Assembly (NCBI GenBank): GCA_012729765.1
Contig: JAAYCM010000024.1
Span: 1-64,000 of the forward strand
DNA: 64,000 nt
Direction: 5' to 3'
Source of the DNA: Chloroflexota bacterium
GTDB lineage: Bacteria; Chloroflexota; Anaerolineae; Aggregatilineales; Aggregatilineaceae
The notes under the pieces are model-generated. The model ran no database searches and was not told the origin of the DNA. It saw only the letters and a list, made by a program, of their open reading frames with translations. This document shows, piece after piece, positions 50,509 to 58,875 of this stretch; the first letter of the stretch is position 1; each line of letters begins with the position of its first letter. A program made the translations under genes and the position numbers.

Positions 50509-51420
50509 TTACCACTCGGTCGCGACCGGCGCGTCGTCGTCGGCAGGCATACCCCGCCGGCGACTTTCGGCGGCCAGCTCGGTGATCTCACGGATATCAG
50601 CGAACTGGCGAGTGGCGTTGGAGATCGACCCGACGGCCAGCGTCATCAGCGGCACTTTCTCATTGTCTTTCATCATAAAGCCGCGCTCGCGGTCGATAAA
50701 CGAATAATGTTGTTGGACTTCCTCGGCAAACCGGGCGGTCAGCGCATCGATCAGTGCCTGGGGCCGGTCGGTGTAGGTGATCACCACAAAGTTGTCGCTG
50801 CCGGCGTGCCCGACGAAATCTTCCGGCGTGCCACGCTCGTCGAGCACTTCGCCCATCACCAGCGCCATGAAGCGCAGGACCTCGTTGCCGGCCACGAAGC
50901 CGTACACGTCCTTGAACGCCTCGTAGCCGAGCAGCTTGACATCGAGATAGGACCACACCTCGTCCTGGCGCATCAATTCGCGCAGTTTCTCCTCGATCAG
51001 CGAGCTGCTGGGCAGGCCGCTGTTGGGATCGGTGTAGTTGTCGCGCTCGGCACGCTCGATCTGATTCTTGACGCGCAGCTTCAGCTCTTCGATGTCGAAC
51101 GGCTTGGTGATATAGTCGTCCGCCCCTAGTTCCAGCCCGGCGATCTTGTCACTCCGCTCGTCCTTCTGCGTGAGGAAGATGATCGGGATATGGCTGGTGC
51201 GCGTGGTCGAGCGCAGCTCGCGGCAGACATCATAGCCGTTCATATCCGGCAGCATGATATCCAGCACAATCAGTTGGGGGAGCTGCTTACGCGTCAGCAT
51301 CAACGCATCACCCCCGCGCGGCGCGACCTGGACTTCGTAGCCCTGCCCGCTGAAGTAAATGCGCAGCATATTTGAGATGTCAAAGTCATCTTCGACGACC
51401 AGAATTCGACCCTTGCCCAT
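50509..51420 (-). CDS. Response regulator with degenerate GGDEF-like output domain
   Basis: 303 residues. The receiver has the acidic pair VVEDDFD, the phospho-acceptor Asp in LIVLDIMLPDMNG, FLTQKD and the conserved KPFDIEEL. The output half (about 130-303) follows the GGDEF fold (LDVKLLGYEAFKDVYGF), but the active-site motif is HAGSDNFVVI where GGDEF belongs, so diguanylate cyclase activity is unlikely. It may bind c-di-GMP or act structurally. It is the first gene of the giant-kinase operon, behind a good promoter, and its start is preceded by a purine-rich site (gggagg). Confidence 0.88.
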   Translation of the reverse strand: MGKGRILVVEDDFDISNMLRIYFSGQGYEVQVAPRGGDALMLTRKQLPQLIVLDIMLPDMNGYDVCRELRSTTRTSHIPIIFLTQKDERSDKIAGLELGADDYITKPFDIEELKLRVKNQIERAERDNYTDPNSGLPSSSLIEEKLRELMRQDEVWSYLDVKLLGYEAFKDVYGFVAGNEVLRFMALVMGEVLDERGTPEDFVGHAGSDNFVVITYTDRPQALIDALTARFAEEVQQHYSFIDRERGFMMKDNEKVPLMTLAVGSISNATRQFADIREITELAAESRRRGMPADDDAPVATEW

Positions 51421-51474
51421 GCCAACCTCCCCGTGTTGGGGCCTTCCACGATTCTCTACCGGGACTGTGCCCTA

Positions 51475-51504
51475 ACTATACATGCGAATACGTTGAAATA
51501 CCAA
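51475..51504 (-). promoter_or_regulatory. Promoter of the giant-kinase operon
   Basis: TTGGTA, 18 bases, then TATAGT on the minus strand, 55 bases before the start codon of the regulator gene. It lies in the gap after the acyl-ACP-reductase-like gene. Confidence 0.6.
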
Positions 51505-51542
51505 TAAGGAGCCACATGCTATCCTAATGGTTTTCTGACTTT

Positions 51543-52664
51543 TCATGAATTATTCGCGAACCAGACAGGCCGCCTGGTACGGCGCGCATCGGCGGCGCGC
51601 TGCCGCACCTGCGCGATCTGCTCGTCGGTGACGGCCCGCTCGAAGCTGCGAAAGCCGCTCAATTTGAACCCATGTCTATCCGCAATCTCACCGATTTCAT
51701 ACACCTGGGCGCGGCTGATATGCTTGCCGACGCTGTAATCCTCATAGCGCCCTTCCAGCGCCAGGGCCATCGTCTCGGCCATACACGCATACGACTTGCC
51801 GGGCGGGAAGCCAAAATTAAAACCGAAATCTACCGGACCTGGAACCTCAACCATACCACCTTCGATCACCAGCACGTCCTGGCGCACCTGCGCGACCCGC
51901 GTCGAGACGTCGCGCGGGCGGGCCACATCGCAGACCACCACGCCCGGCTTGAGGTGCTGCGGCTCGATGACGGCCCCAATTGCACTGGTTACGGTCAGGA
52001 TCAGGTCGGCGTGATACATCGCGTCGAGATCGGTTGAGGTCCGCACGCGCGCCCGCTGGCCTTCGCACTGCTCGCGCACCGCTTCCAGCGCGTCGGGACG
52101 CCGCCCGATCAGCGTCAGATCGGCCACGTCGCCCGCCAGGATTTGCGCGCACACGCTGCCGATGGCCCCGGTCGCCCCCACGACTGCCGCCGACGCGCCG
52201 CCCAGATCGATTGACATCTGGCGGGCCGCCTCGCGCACCGCCTCGACCGCCATATACACCGTGTAGGCGTCGCCCGTCGTGACCGGCATCGCCAGCCGTT
52301 CCGCGATGGTCGTCCCGGCGTCGCCCACCACCGAGGTATACGCGCCCAGGCCCAGCAGCCGCGCGCCCAGCTTCTCGGCCAGCGCGCCGCACGCCTCGAT
52401 CTTGCGGTAGACCGTCTCGACCGGCAGCGCCAGCATCGTCTTGGGCGTGAACGGGCAGGCGATGAACCAGCCCTTGATCTCCCTGCCCGTCGCCTCGGAG
52501 CGCACGCCGGTGATCTCGGAGATGTATACCGGCGGGAAGAAGCGCGAGAAGAAGTTGATCTGCCCCTCGGTCAGAATCTTGCCGAGCAGCGGATATTTGC
52601 GCGACACGTCCTTCTTGGGATCGATGGGGTGAATGATGAAGGCGAAGGTGTCTGGGGTATCCAC
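51543..52664 (-). CDS. Acyl-ACP reductase-like (AAR-like) NADPH-binding protein
   Basis: 373 residues. From sequence memory it follows the layout of cyanobacterial long-chain acyl-ACP reductases: a leading region with FIIHPIDPKKD and a conserved GLGAYTSVVG, then TTGDAYTVYMAVEAV, the Rossmann motif VVGATGAIGSVCAQIL, IGRRPDALEA, and SYACMAETMALALEGRY, in which the Cys corresponds to the catalytic Cys of AAR, followed by GKHISRAQVYEIGEI. AAR reduces fatty acyl-ACP to aldehyde. No aldehyde-deformylating oxygenase gene is in the window. The start is GTG. It is upstream of the kinase operon on the same strand. Shikimate-dehydrogenase-like alternatives are less likely. Confidence 0.68.
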   Translation of the reverse strand: MDTPDTFAFIIHPIDPKKDVSRKYPLLGKILTEGQINFFSRFFPPVYISEITGVRSEATGREIKGWFIACPFTPKTMLALPVETVYRKIEACGALAEKLGARLLGLGAYTSVVGDAGTTIAERLAMPVTTGDAYTVYMAVEAVREAARQMSIDLGGASAAVVGATGAIGSVCAQILAGDVADLTLIGRRPDALEAVREQCEGQRARVRTSTDLDAMYHADLILTVTSAIGAVIEPQHLKPGVVVCDVARPRDVSTRVAQVRQDVLVIEGGMVEVPGPVDFGFNFGFPPGKSYACMAETMALALEGRYEDYSVGKHISRAQVYEIGEIADRHGFKLSGFRSFERAVTDEQIAQVRQRAADARRTRRPVWFANNS

Positions 52665-52855
52665 GTTTTGTGCTCTGTCCTTAGCTCATGCTGCTGGCGC
52701 TGGGCCAACGCGCCGCCCGACGATAGGGTCTGCGTAGGCATGGGGCCTTTTTCCCCTCATGCTTGGCTGAAATTCCTTCTTACAAACCGGCCCTGAAACA
52801 ACAATGAGATGCCAAAGCATCCCATCGCGCCTATCAAATCAGCGGGCGGCCCGCC

Positions 52856-54223
52856 CTACTCCCACTGTTCCAGGTAGGCTTCTTCGGAGCCGGCCTCGAT
52901 ATGGCGCGGATAGCGCCGCCGGTGCAGCTTGGCGACCGACGCCCGGACCTTGTGGTGATCGCTCTCTTCATAGCTCACGTTGCGATTGATCACGCGGCGA
53001 TCATGCGCGGCAAACAGCACCACGTCGGACTCGATCACACGCCCCGGCATGACGATCAACCCCGAACCGAGCCGCGAGTTGTGGCCCACGCAGCCGCCGA
53101 GCACCGGCTGGCCGGTGTCCTCAAGCTCGTCGCTGGCGTTCATCGCGCGCAGCGCAGCCGGGAGCAGGTTGAAGTCGGTGAAGGTCGTCCCGGCCCCGAC
53201 AAAGCTGTTGCGCCCCACGACGCACATTTGCAGGCAGGTGTTCTGCGCCACGATGGTATATTCCATCAGCGTCGTCATGAACAGCGCCGCGCGGAACGGC
53301 AGAAAGCAGTTGTTGCCGACCACGCTCAGCATCAACTGGCAGCCCTGCGCGATATTCACGTAGTCGCCGATCACGCAGTTGTCGATCACCGCGCCGGGGC
53401 CGATATAGCACCCGCGCCCGATGGTGGTCGGCCCCAGGATCACCGCCGACGGGTCGATGATCGTGCCCTCGCCCACCTGCACCAGCTTGGAGCACGAAAG
53501 CACCTGTTTTTGCTCGATGATGGCGCGGAACAGCACCTTGAGCGCGAACAGGTTGTGCTTGGAGAGATATTCCTCGAAGCGGCTGCCGCGCGAAAACACG
53601 CCCAGGATGATATTGGCAAAATAGACGTGCACCCAGCTATCGATCGACAGGCACGAGCGCTCGGTCAACAGGTGCGTCAGGTCCAGCCCGCGCGACTGCT
53701 CGCCCGCGTCGGAGCGCAGGTTCGACATCGAGTCGGGCACGTTGTAGTAGCCCTTCTCCTTGAAGTCGCTGAAGATCGGCACGGCGCGCCACTGGCGCTG
53801 ATCGACGTAGCCGTTGGGGAAGTACCACAGGTCGAGCGGGTAGTAGAGCGGTCGCTCGTTCATGTCCTTGACCGGCTCCAGCCGCGAGAGCGGGATGCTG
53901 TACTTCATCCAGGCGGCATCGGTGGCCGGCAGCGCGGCCTGGCTGGGCAGACGGCTGGCCCGCGCCTGCTCGAAAAACTCGCGGAAGAACTCGATATCGA
54001 AGTACAGGTTGTCACGATAGACCACGATCTCGCCGCCTTCGGGCGCAAAGCGCGCCAGGTCGTGCACCGCTTCGAGCGACAGCTCGGCAGGCGTCGGCCC
54101 AAGCACCTCGTCCAGAATATCGGCGTGGTGAATCTTCAGCGGCTTGTTGAGGATGCTCAAGTCGCGGGCCGGCTCATTGAACGGCGTGATCAGGTGGTGA
54201 TCTTCGATAATGAACTTACGCAT
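52856..54223 (-). CDS. Left-handed beta-helix (hexapeptide) transferase-like protein
   Basis: 455 residues. The C-terminal half from about 240 consists of hexapeptide repeats: VGEGTIIDPSAVILGPTTIG, GRGCYIGPGAVIDNCVIGDY and VGRNSFVGAGTTFTD, the beta-helix of GlmU-like or acyltransferase proteins. The N-terminal half (about 1-235) lacks a nucleotidyltransferase motif I can identify. It may be an N-acetyl or acyl transferase acting on an envelope precursor, or a scaffold. The neighbours are an AAR-like protein and an alpha/beta hydrolase on the same strand, suggesting a lipid or glycolipid context, which is inference. Confidence 0.72.
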   Translation of the reverse strand: MRKFIIEDHHLITPFNEPARDLSILNKPLKIHHADILDEVLGPTPAELSLEAVHDLARFAPEGGEIVVYRDNLYFDIEFFREFFEQARASRLPSQAALPATDAAWMKYSIPLSRLEPVKDMNERPLYYPLDLWYFPNGYVDQRQWRAVPIFSDFKEKGYYNVPDSMSNLRSDAGEQSRGLDLTHLLTERSCLSIDSWVHVYFANIILGVFSRGSRFEEYLSKHNLFALKVLFRAIIEQKQVLSCSKLVQVGEGTIIDPSAVILGPTTIGRGCYIGPGAVIDNCVIGDYVNIAQGCQLMLSVVGNNCFLPFRAALFMTTLMEYTIVAQNTCLQMCVVGRNSFVGAGTTFTDFNLLPAALRAMNASDELEDTGQPVLGGCVGHNSRLGSGLIVMPGRVIESDVVLFAAHDRRVINRNVSYEESDHHKVRASVAKLHRRRYPRHIEAGSEEAYLEQWE

Positions 54224-54431
54224 CCCAATCCCTATTTATCCCCCAAGCGTACCCAGGTACCGGCATCGCCTCATCTATAGAAATGCCCTGGAAACATGCT
54301 GCTGGCTGTCCCGCACGTGGGCATCACAGCCGCTAAGTAAAGTATCCTGCATCTCGGCACGCGAAGCAACTGCCCGTGCGCTGCGATCAGACGGACGGGC
54401 TGGCTCTCGCTTCCAAACCACCGGCAGGCGA

Positions 54432-55247
54432 TCAGCTCGACTGGAGAAACGTGCGCAGCGTGGTGATGAACCGCTCCGGCGAGTCCATCATGATGAAGTG
54501 ACCGGCATCGGGGAACCACTCGATCTGCGCGTGGGGCACGCCCTGTTTGAGCGTCTGGTGCTCGCTTGGCCGGACGATAATATCTTTCTTGCCATACATC
54601 CCCAGCGTCGGGACTTTCACCCGGTACAGGTCCGGGCGCAGATCGGTCTGGCGCAGGGTGCCGATGCTTTGGAAGAACGACTCCATGCTGATCATCGACA
54701 CGTCTTTGGAGATCATCCGCGACATCGCGCTGCCATCCTGGGCCATAAAGTAGCTGTAGCCGCGCAAAAACAGGCGCAGCCCGCGCCCGCCGAACAGCCA
54801 GAATACCGAGGCCAGGGTCGGATAGCCGGAGAGCTTGAGCAGCAGATTCAGAGATTTTCCGGCGATCGGGGAGCCGATCACGCACACCTTGACGACCTTT
54901 TCGGGGTAGTGAATGGCCGTGCTCAGCGAGACGGTCCCGCCCATCGAGTGCCCGATCAGCGGCGCTTTTTTGATGCCCAGGCGCTCCATGAACTGGTAGA
55001 CCATCTCGACATAGGTCGGGACGGTGAAGGCATCCAGCGCGCGCGGCGTCTCCAGGTTGTTAACCACACCCGATTCGCCGAAACCAAAAAAGTCCAGGGC
55101 ATACGTGCGATAATCGCGGCCCAGGGCTTCGATCGTGTCGCGCCAAAGCGCCCACGAGCCGAGCCATCCGTGCAGCAGCAGCACCGGACGCCCGCGCCCG
55201 TAGGTTTCATAATGGATAATTCCTGGATCAGTAACAAGTGATGGCAC
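54432..55247 (-). CDS. Alpha/beta hydrolase with intact catalytic triad
   Basis: About 271 residues. HGWLGSWALW gives the oxyanion region, LIGHSMGG the nucleophile elbow (GxSxG), YGKKDIIVRP the acid and AGHFIMM the His. A cap segment of about 90 residues (helical, FFQSIG) lies between. The substrate is unknown; the family includes esterases, lipases and haloalkane dehalogenases. I use the GTG giving PSLVTDPGIIHYE; a longer GTG frame to 55301 is possible, with GGAGG near the chosen site. It is related to the nucleophile-less protein at 38899-40017 (shared HGWLGSW and GRGRPV). Confidence 0.83.
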   Translation of the reverse strand: MPSLVTDPGIIHYETYGRGRPVLLLHGWLGSWALWRDTIEALGRDYRTYALDFFGFGESGVVNNLETPRALDAFTVPTYVEMVYQFMERLGIKKAPLIGHSMGGTVSLSTAIHYPEKVVKVCVIGSPIAGKSLNLLLKLSGYPTLASVFWLFGGRGLRLFLRGYSYFMAQDGSAMSRMISKDVSMISMESFFQSIGTLRQTDLRPDLYRVKVPTLGMYGKKDIIVRPSEHQTLKQGVPHAQIEWFPDAGHFIMMDSPERFITTLRTFLQSS

Positions 55248-55368
55248 GGCCCGTGCATCCTCCAGACCGTTAGCATACGGCGCAACGCTGCTGCCAGGCA
55301 CAACCGCGCGCCAGGCAGCGTTCCCGGCAGTGGTGCGGGCCGATCAGTCTGGTGGCGGAGTGCTCTGG

Positions 55369-55917
55369 TTAGGTGTCCATTTCCTCCAGGATCGAGTAGA
55401 GCAGCTCCAGGAGCACATTCTTGACGCTTTCCTTGTCGGTCGCCACGCACGGCAGCAGCTTAACATTCTCTTCGATGCGCAAAGCAATGCGCAGATCGTC
55501 GGGCGACCAGGCTTCGGGGTGATCCTGTTTGTTGGCCGCCACGACATAGGGGGTCGGCGCATAGGCGCGGAAGGTTTCGAGAATGCTCTTGGCTTCCCGG
55601 AAGGTTTCCGGCTTGGCGCTGTCCACCATCACCACAAAGCCCAGCATGCCCTCGGCCAGAATCTCCCACATAAAGTCGAAGCGGCGCTGGCCAGGCGTCC
55701 CAAACAGGTAGAGGACCAGATCATCGTCAACCGTGATCCGCCCAAAGTCCATGGCGACAGTCGTTGCCTCTTTGGTCCCATACTCCGCCGATTCGGGCGA
55801 GATCCCCTCGTCGGTACTGACGACGTCGATCTCGCTGATCGAGCGAATGAATTCAGTCTTACCCGCGCTAAACGGTCCGGTAATCACCATTTTGACGGTT
55901 TGCATGGTGGGCGGCAT
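55369..55917 (-). CDS. MglA-like small GTPase
   Basis: 182 residues. P-loop TGPFSAGKTEF, a G3 box of the MglA/Arf type LFGTPGQRRFDFM, and the guanine-specificity motif NKQD, with a conserved Thr-rich segment (TKEATTVAMDFGRI) in between. MglA-type GTPases control polarity or motility in some bacteria, and similar short GTPases pair with DUF4388 or roadblock proteins. I start at the ATG giving MPPTMQTVK, following GAGGC. It follows the DUF4388 gene by 78 bases on the same strand and may share its transcript. Confidence 0.85.
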   Translation of the reverse strand: MPPTMQTVKMVITGPFSAGKTEFIRSISEIDVVSTDEGISPESAEYGTKEATTVAMDFGRITVDDDLVLYLFGTPGQRRFDFMWEILAEGMLGFVVMVDSAKPETFREAKSILETFRAYAPTPYVVAANKQDHPEAWSPDDLRIALRIEENVKLLPCVATDKESVKNVLLELLYSILEEMDT

Positions 55918-55995
55918 GATCGGCCTCGCTCTTCCGTGTACCACAGCGCCTGCCAGCCGGCAGGCATGCCAGAGATAAATGCGTGATAAATCCGA

Positions 55996-56889
55996 TTAGA
56001 TATCCTTGATCTTGGCGATCAAGCGCTTCACAACCCCGGATTCGATGGTCTGGGTTGCAGGCTGAATCCGGCGGGGGGTGCGCTGTCCCGCCTGGGTCGC
56101 TTGCATTCCCGGCGGCTTGACCAACTGCACCAGGCCCGCTTGCAGCAGCCCGTAGACGACCTGTCGTATCTCGGTTTCGGTCATGTTGCAGGCTTTGGCG
56201 ATCTGGCGAATGGAGTTTTTAGGATTGATAAAGGACACCACGCGCCATTCGTCAACGCTCAGATGAACACCTTTGAACTTATCCCCCGGCGATTCGGGGA
56301 ATTTAAGTGCCATATCCAGGTTGGGCAGGTCCTCGATGATTTCGGGGCTGAGCTTCTGGTCCCGCCGCGTGATCTCCATGATCACGTTCTTCAGATCGAT
56401 CGGGACGGTGATGCGCTCGGCAGGCGGCGTGATATTCTCCTCGAAGACGAACGGATTCGTCTTCCAGGTGGTCACATCATACACGATGTCCAGCGTGAAC
56501 TGCTGGATGCTGCGCACGATGTCGGCCTGGGTCACGTAGTTGGCGTTGATCAGCATCAGCGCCATCGCCTTGTCCGAATACTTGGCCCCACGCTCGCGGA
56601 TCACGCGGGCCTGCTCGGCATTGAGCTTGCCCGCCTTGTGCAGTACATTTGCCAGATGCCCGTCCTGATTGCCCGCCGTCGCCAGGATCAACTTACCTTC
56701 CTGGAAGGCGAGCGTCGCGCGCTCTTCGCCCGGCACGACTTTCTTACGCTTGTTCCCGGCACCATCGATCACGGTTTCGTCCGTGATGATCGGTTCATAG
56801 AGGTGCAAGATGCCGGTTTTGCGCGCGAGGTTGATTAAGTTCAGGATTTGCGTGGTACTGAAGTCGGCCAGGTTACCTTTAAGCGCCAT
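55996..56889 (-). CDS. DUF4388 (PATAN) domain protein with winged-helix C-terminus
   Basis: 297 residues. The N-terminal DUF4388/PATAN domain begins MALKGNLADFSTTQILNLIN with RKTGILHL and LAFQEGKLILATAGN. It continues through a helical bundle. The last 80 residues contain a winged-helix-like segment (NSIRQIAKACNMTETEIRQV, VYGLLQAGLVQLV) and a basic tail. DUF4388 domains are thought to mediate signalling contacts, often near small GTPases. It is the first gene after a near-consensus promoter, followed by the MglA-like GTPase, which supports a functional pair. Confidence 0.85.
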   Translation of the reverse strand: MALKGNLADFSTTQILNLINLARKTGILHLYEPIITDETVIDGAGNKRKKVVPGEERATLAFQEGKLILATAGNQDGHLANVLHKAGKLNAEQARVIRERGAKYSDKAMALMLINANYVTQADIVRSIQQFTLDIVYDVTTWKTNPFVFEENITPPAERITVPIDLKNVIMEITRRDQKLSPEIIEDLPNLDMALKFPESPGDKFKGVHLSVDEWRVVSFINPKNSIRQIAKACNMTETEIRQVVYGLLQAGLVQLVKPPGMQATQAGQRTPRRIQPATQTIESGVVKRLIAKIKDI

Positions 56890-57203
56890 TACGAGTGTTC
56901 CTACCCTGGGAATCAGGTCATTTAGGGCGGGTCAGCATGGGGCCGTGCGCGATGCGCATAGCTGTCGGCATTATACCTTGCGCCCAAATGCGAGTCAACC
57001 GTGCTCAAAGGGCTGCGTCATAGCGTCCGACACTTCCTTGCAGCCCCGTGTCGGGCCGCTCTTTTCACGATCCACTCCCTGTTTGTGTTCCAGGGTGGTA
57101 TGATCGAGCAAGAGATCATTCATTAAGCCATGATAAATTCTACGTCCAATTGGCTCAGAAAGAAAATGCAATCTAGAGCCACCTGTATTGTGAGGCAAAA
57201 CGG
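56890..57203. other. Divergent intergenic region
   Basis: Besides the DUF4388 promoter it contains one hairpin, CCGACAC (57027-57033) with GTGTCGG (57048-57054), of unknown role. The plus-strand promoter for the DUF3048 gene is not obvious. I see no tRNA or small gene. Confidence 0.4.
56970..56998 (-). promoter_or_regulatory. Near-consensus promoter of the DUF4388-GTPase genes
   Basis: TTGACT, 17 bases, then a perfect TATAAT on the minus strand, 81 bases before the DUF4388 start codon. Confidence 0.8.
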
Positions 57204-58325
57204 ATGTTAACGCAAGTCCTGTGCGGGCGATTGGCGCGCCTTTTTTTGTCGGGCGCTGGCCTGAGCATCCTGCTGGTGGCCGGCTGCGCCCCTCAGCCGA
57301 CCATCATCGAGGTGAGCGCGACGCCTGCCGCGTCGGTCGCTGCCGTGCTGCCGGATGCCATCGGCCCGGATGACTTCGCCCCGGCGGTGAACCCACTCAC
57401 CGGCGAGACGGTTAGCGATCCGGCGGTGCTCCAGCGGCGGCCCCTGGCAGTCAAAATCTCCAATGCCCCGGCGATCGTGCGGCCCCAGGCCGGCATCGGC
57501 CAGGCCGATCTCGTCTTCGAGCACTATGTCGAGGGCAGCCTGACGCGCTTCACGGCCATTTTCTGGTCGCAAACCCCGCCGCGCGTCGGATCGGTGCGCA
57601 GCGCGCGCCTGCTGGACCTTGAAATCCCGGCGATGTACGACACGCTCTTCGCCTATTCGGGCGCGAGCGAGCCGATCCGCCAGAAGATCGCGGACCTGCC
57701 GTTTGCGCCGCGCGCGTTCGAAGGCGTCACGACCGGCGCGCCGCTCTACTACCGCGACATGGGTATCGAGGTGCCGCACAATATGTTCACCGTTCCGGCG
57801 GAAGTCTGGAAGCGGGCCGAGGCGCTGGGGCTGAACGATCCGCCCGCCGATCTGGGCGGCATGGTCTTCCGCGCCGCGCCGCCCGACACCCCAGAGCGCG
57901 CCACCACGATCGCGATCGATTATGGGCCGGACGACGTGCAGTGGACGTATGATCCCGCCAGCGGCTTATACCGGCGCACGGTGGATGGCCAGCCGCACCT
58001 TGACGCCAACACGCAGGAACAGGTCACGGCGGCGAATGTCGTGCTAATCTACGCGCACCACCAGCCCGATCTGGCTATCGTGGAAAGTTCGTTCGCCGGC
58101 AGCATGAGCTTCTCGACCGAGATCCAAATCTGGACTCTGGGGCCGGCGGTGGTCTGCCGCGATGGGCGGGTGTATCGCGGCTATTGGATGCGCTGGCAAG
58201 AAGAGGATATGCTCACTTTCTGGGCCGACGAAGAGATGACGTCGAGGCTCTATCTCAAGCCCGGCAACACCTGGTTCCAGGTCGTCCCGCTCGATTTTGA
58301 GGATGTGACTCTAACCGAGGAATAG
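57204..58325 (+). CDS. DUF3048-domain lipoprotein
   Basis: 373 residues. The lipoprotein signal LSILLVAGC (lipobox Cys near 28) is followed by a Pro/Ala/Ser-rich linker and then the DUF3048 domain (NPLTGE, ISNAPAIVRPQAGIGQADLV, RVGSVRSARLLDLEI, YMRD-like segment PLYYRDMGIEVPHN). Family members are surface-anchored and of unknown function, although some are described as YerB-like. The C-terminal half carries the second subdomain with ANVVLIYAHH. The ATG has GAGG upstream. A 176-residue membrane gene follows seven bases after its stop and is probably co-transcribed. Confidence 0.85.
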   Translation: MLTQVLCGRLARLFLSGAGLSILLVAGCAPQPTIIEVSATPAASVAAVLPDAIGPDDFAPAVNPLTGETVSDPAVLQRRPLAVKISNAPAIVRPQAGIGQADLVFEHYVEGSLTRFTAIFWSQTPPRVGSVRSARLLDLEIPAMYDTLFAYSGASEPIRQKIADLPFAPRAFEGVTTGAPLYYRDMGIEVPHNMFTVPAEVWKRAEALGLNDPPADLGGMVFRAAPPDTPERATTIAIDYGPDDVQWTYDPASGLYRRTVDGQPHLDANTQEQVTAANVVLIYAHHQPDLAIVESSFAGSMSFSTEIQIWTLGPAVVCRDGRVYRGYWMRWQEEDMLTFWADEEMTSRLYLKPGNTWFQVVPLDFEDVTLTEE

Positions 58326-58332
58326 ACACACA

Positions 58333-58863
58333 ATGGGCCTGTCTTTGCCCTGGACTGTCGTCTGGCTGCTGACCCTGGGACTCAGTGGCTATGCGCTTTA
58401 TGCGGGCGCGGTCGCCAGCGGGATGTACAAAGACCCGCTGATGAGCCGGTTCCGCGTGTATGGCGAAGAGCGGCGGATCTACCCGCTCTGCCGCTTTCTT
58501 GAGGCAGCGGGCCTCGCCAGCCTGATGGTGAGCATGCTGATCGCCAACACACCCTTGTTTCAGACCAGCTTCGCCCCGGTGATCTTCGTCGTGTTCGCGT
58601 TCATGGCCTTTGGCGCAAGCCTGCTCGCCCGCCAGAAGCCGGTGATACGGGAATCGCTGCCGCGCTGGTACTTCGAGCTGCTGCGCACCACCACCCGCCA
58701 GGAGCGGCGCACGCTCGGCTATGCCTGGCTGCGCATCCCCTGGCGGCTGCGCTGGCGGCTCAATGGCGATCAGGTGGCGTTTGGGGTGTGGGTCGATATG
58801 GTGCGCCTGACCGTGATCTACGGCGCACACGATCCAAACAACCCCTGGGATCTGTGGGGCTGA
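58333..58863 (+). CDS. Three-helix membrane protein of unknown function
   Basis: 176 residues with three predicted membrane segments (about 8-26, 60-72 and 77-96) and a basic, Arg-rich cytoplasmic C-terminal half (RWYFELLRTTTRQERRTLGY, WRLRWRLNGDQ), ending GAHDPNNPWDLWG. There is no known motif. It starts seven bases after the DUF3048 gene, with a weak ribosome-binding site (aggaa), so translational coupling to the lipoprotein is likely. It converges with the NUDIX-like gene, 12 bases apart. Confidence 0.65.
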   Translation: MGLSLPWTVVWLLTLGLSGYALYAGAVASGMYKDPLMSRFRVYGEERRIYPLCRFLEAAGLASLMVSMLIANTPLFQTSFAPVIFVVFAFMAFGASLLARQKPVIRESLPRWYFELLRTTTRQERRTLGYAWLRIPWRLRWRLNGDQVAFGVWVDMVRLTVIYGAHDPNNPWDLWG

Positions 58864-58875
58864 GTGGCCAGCGGC

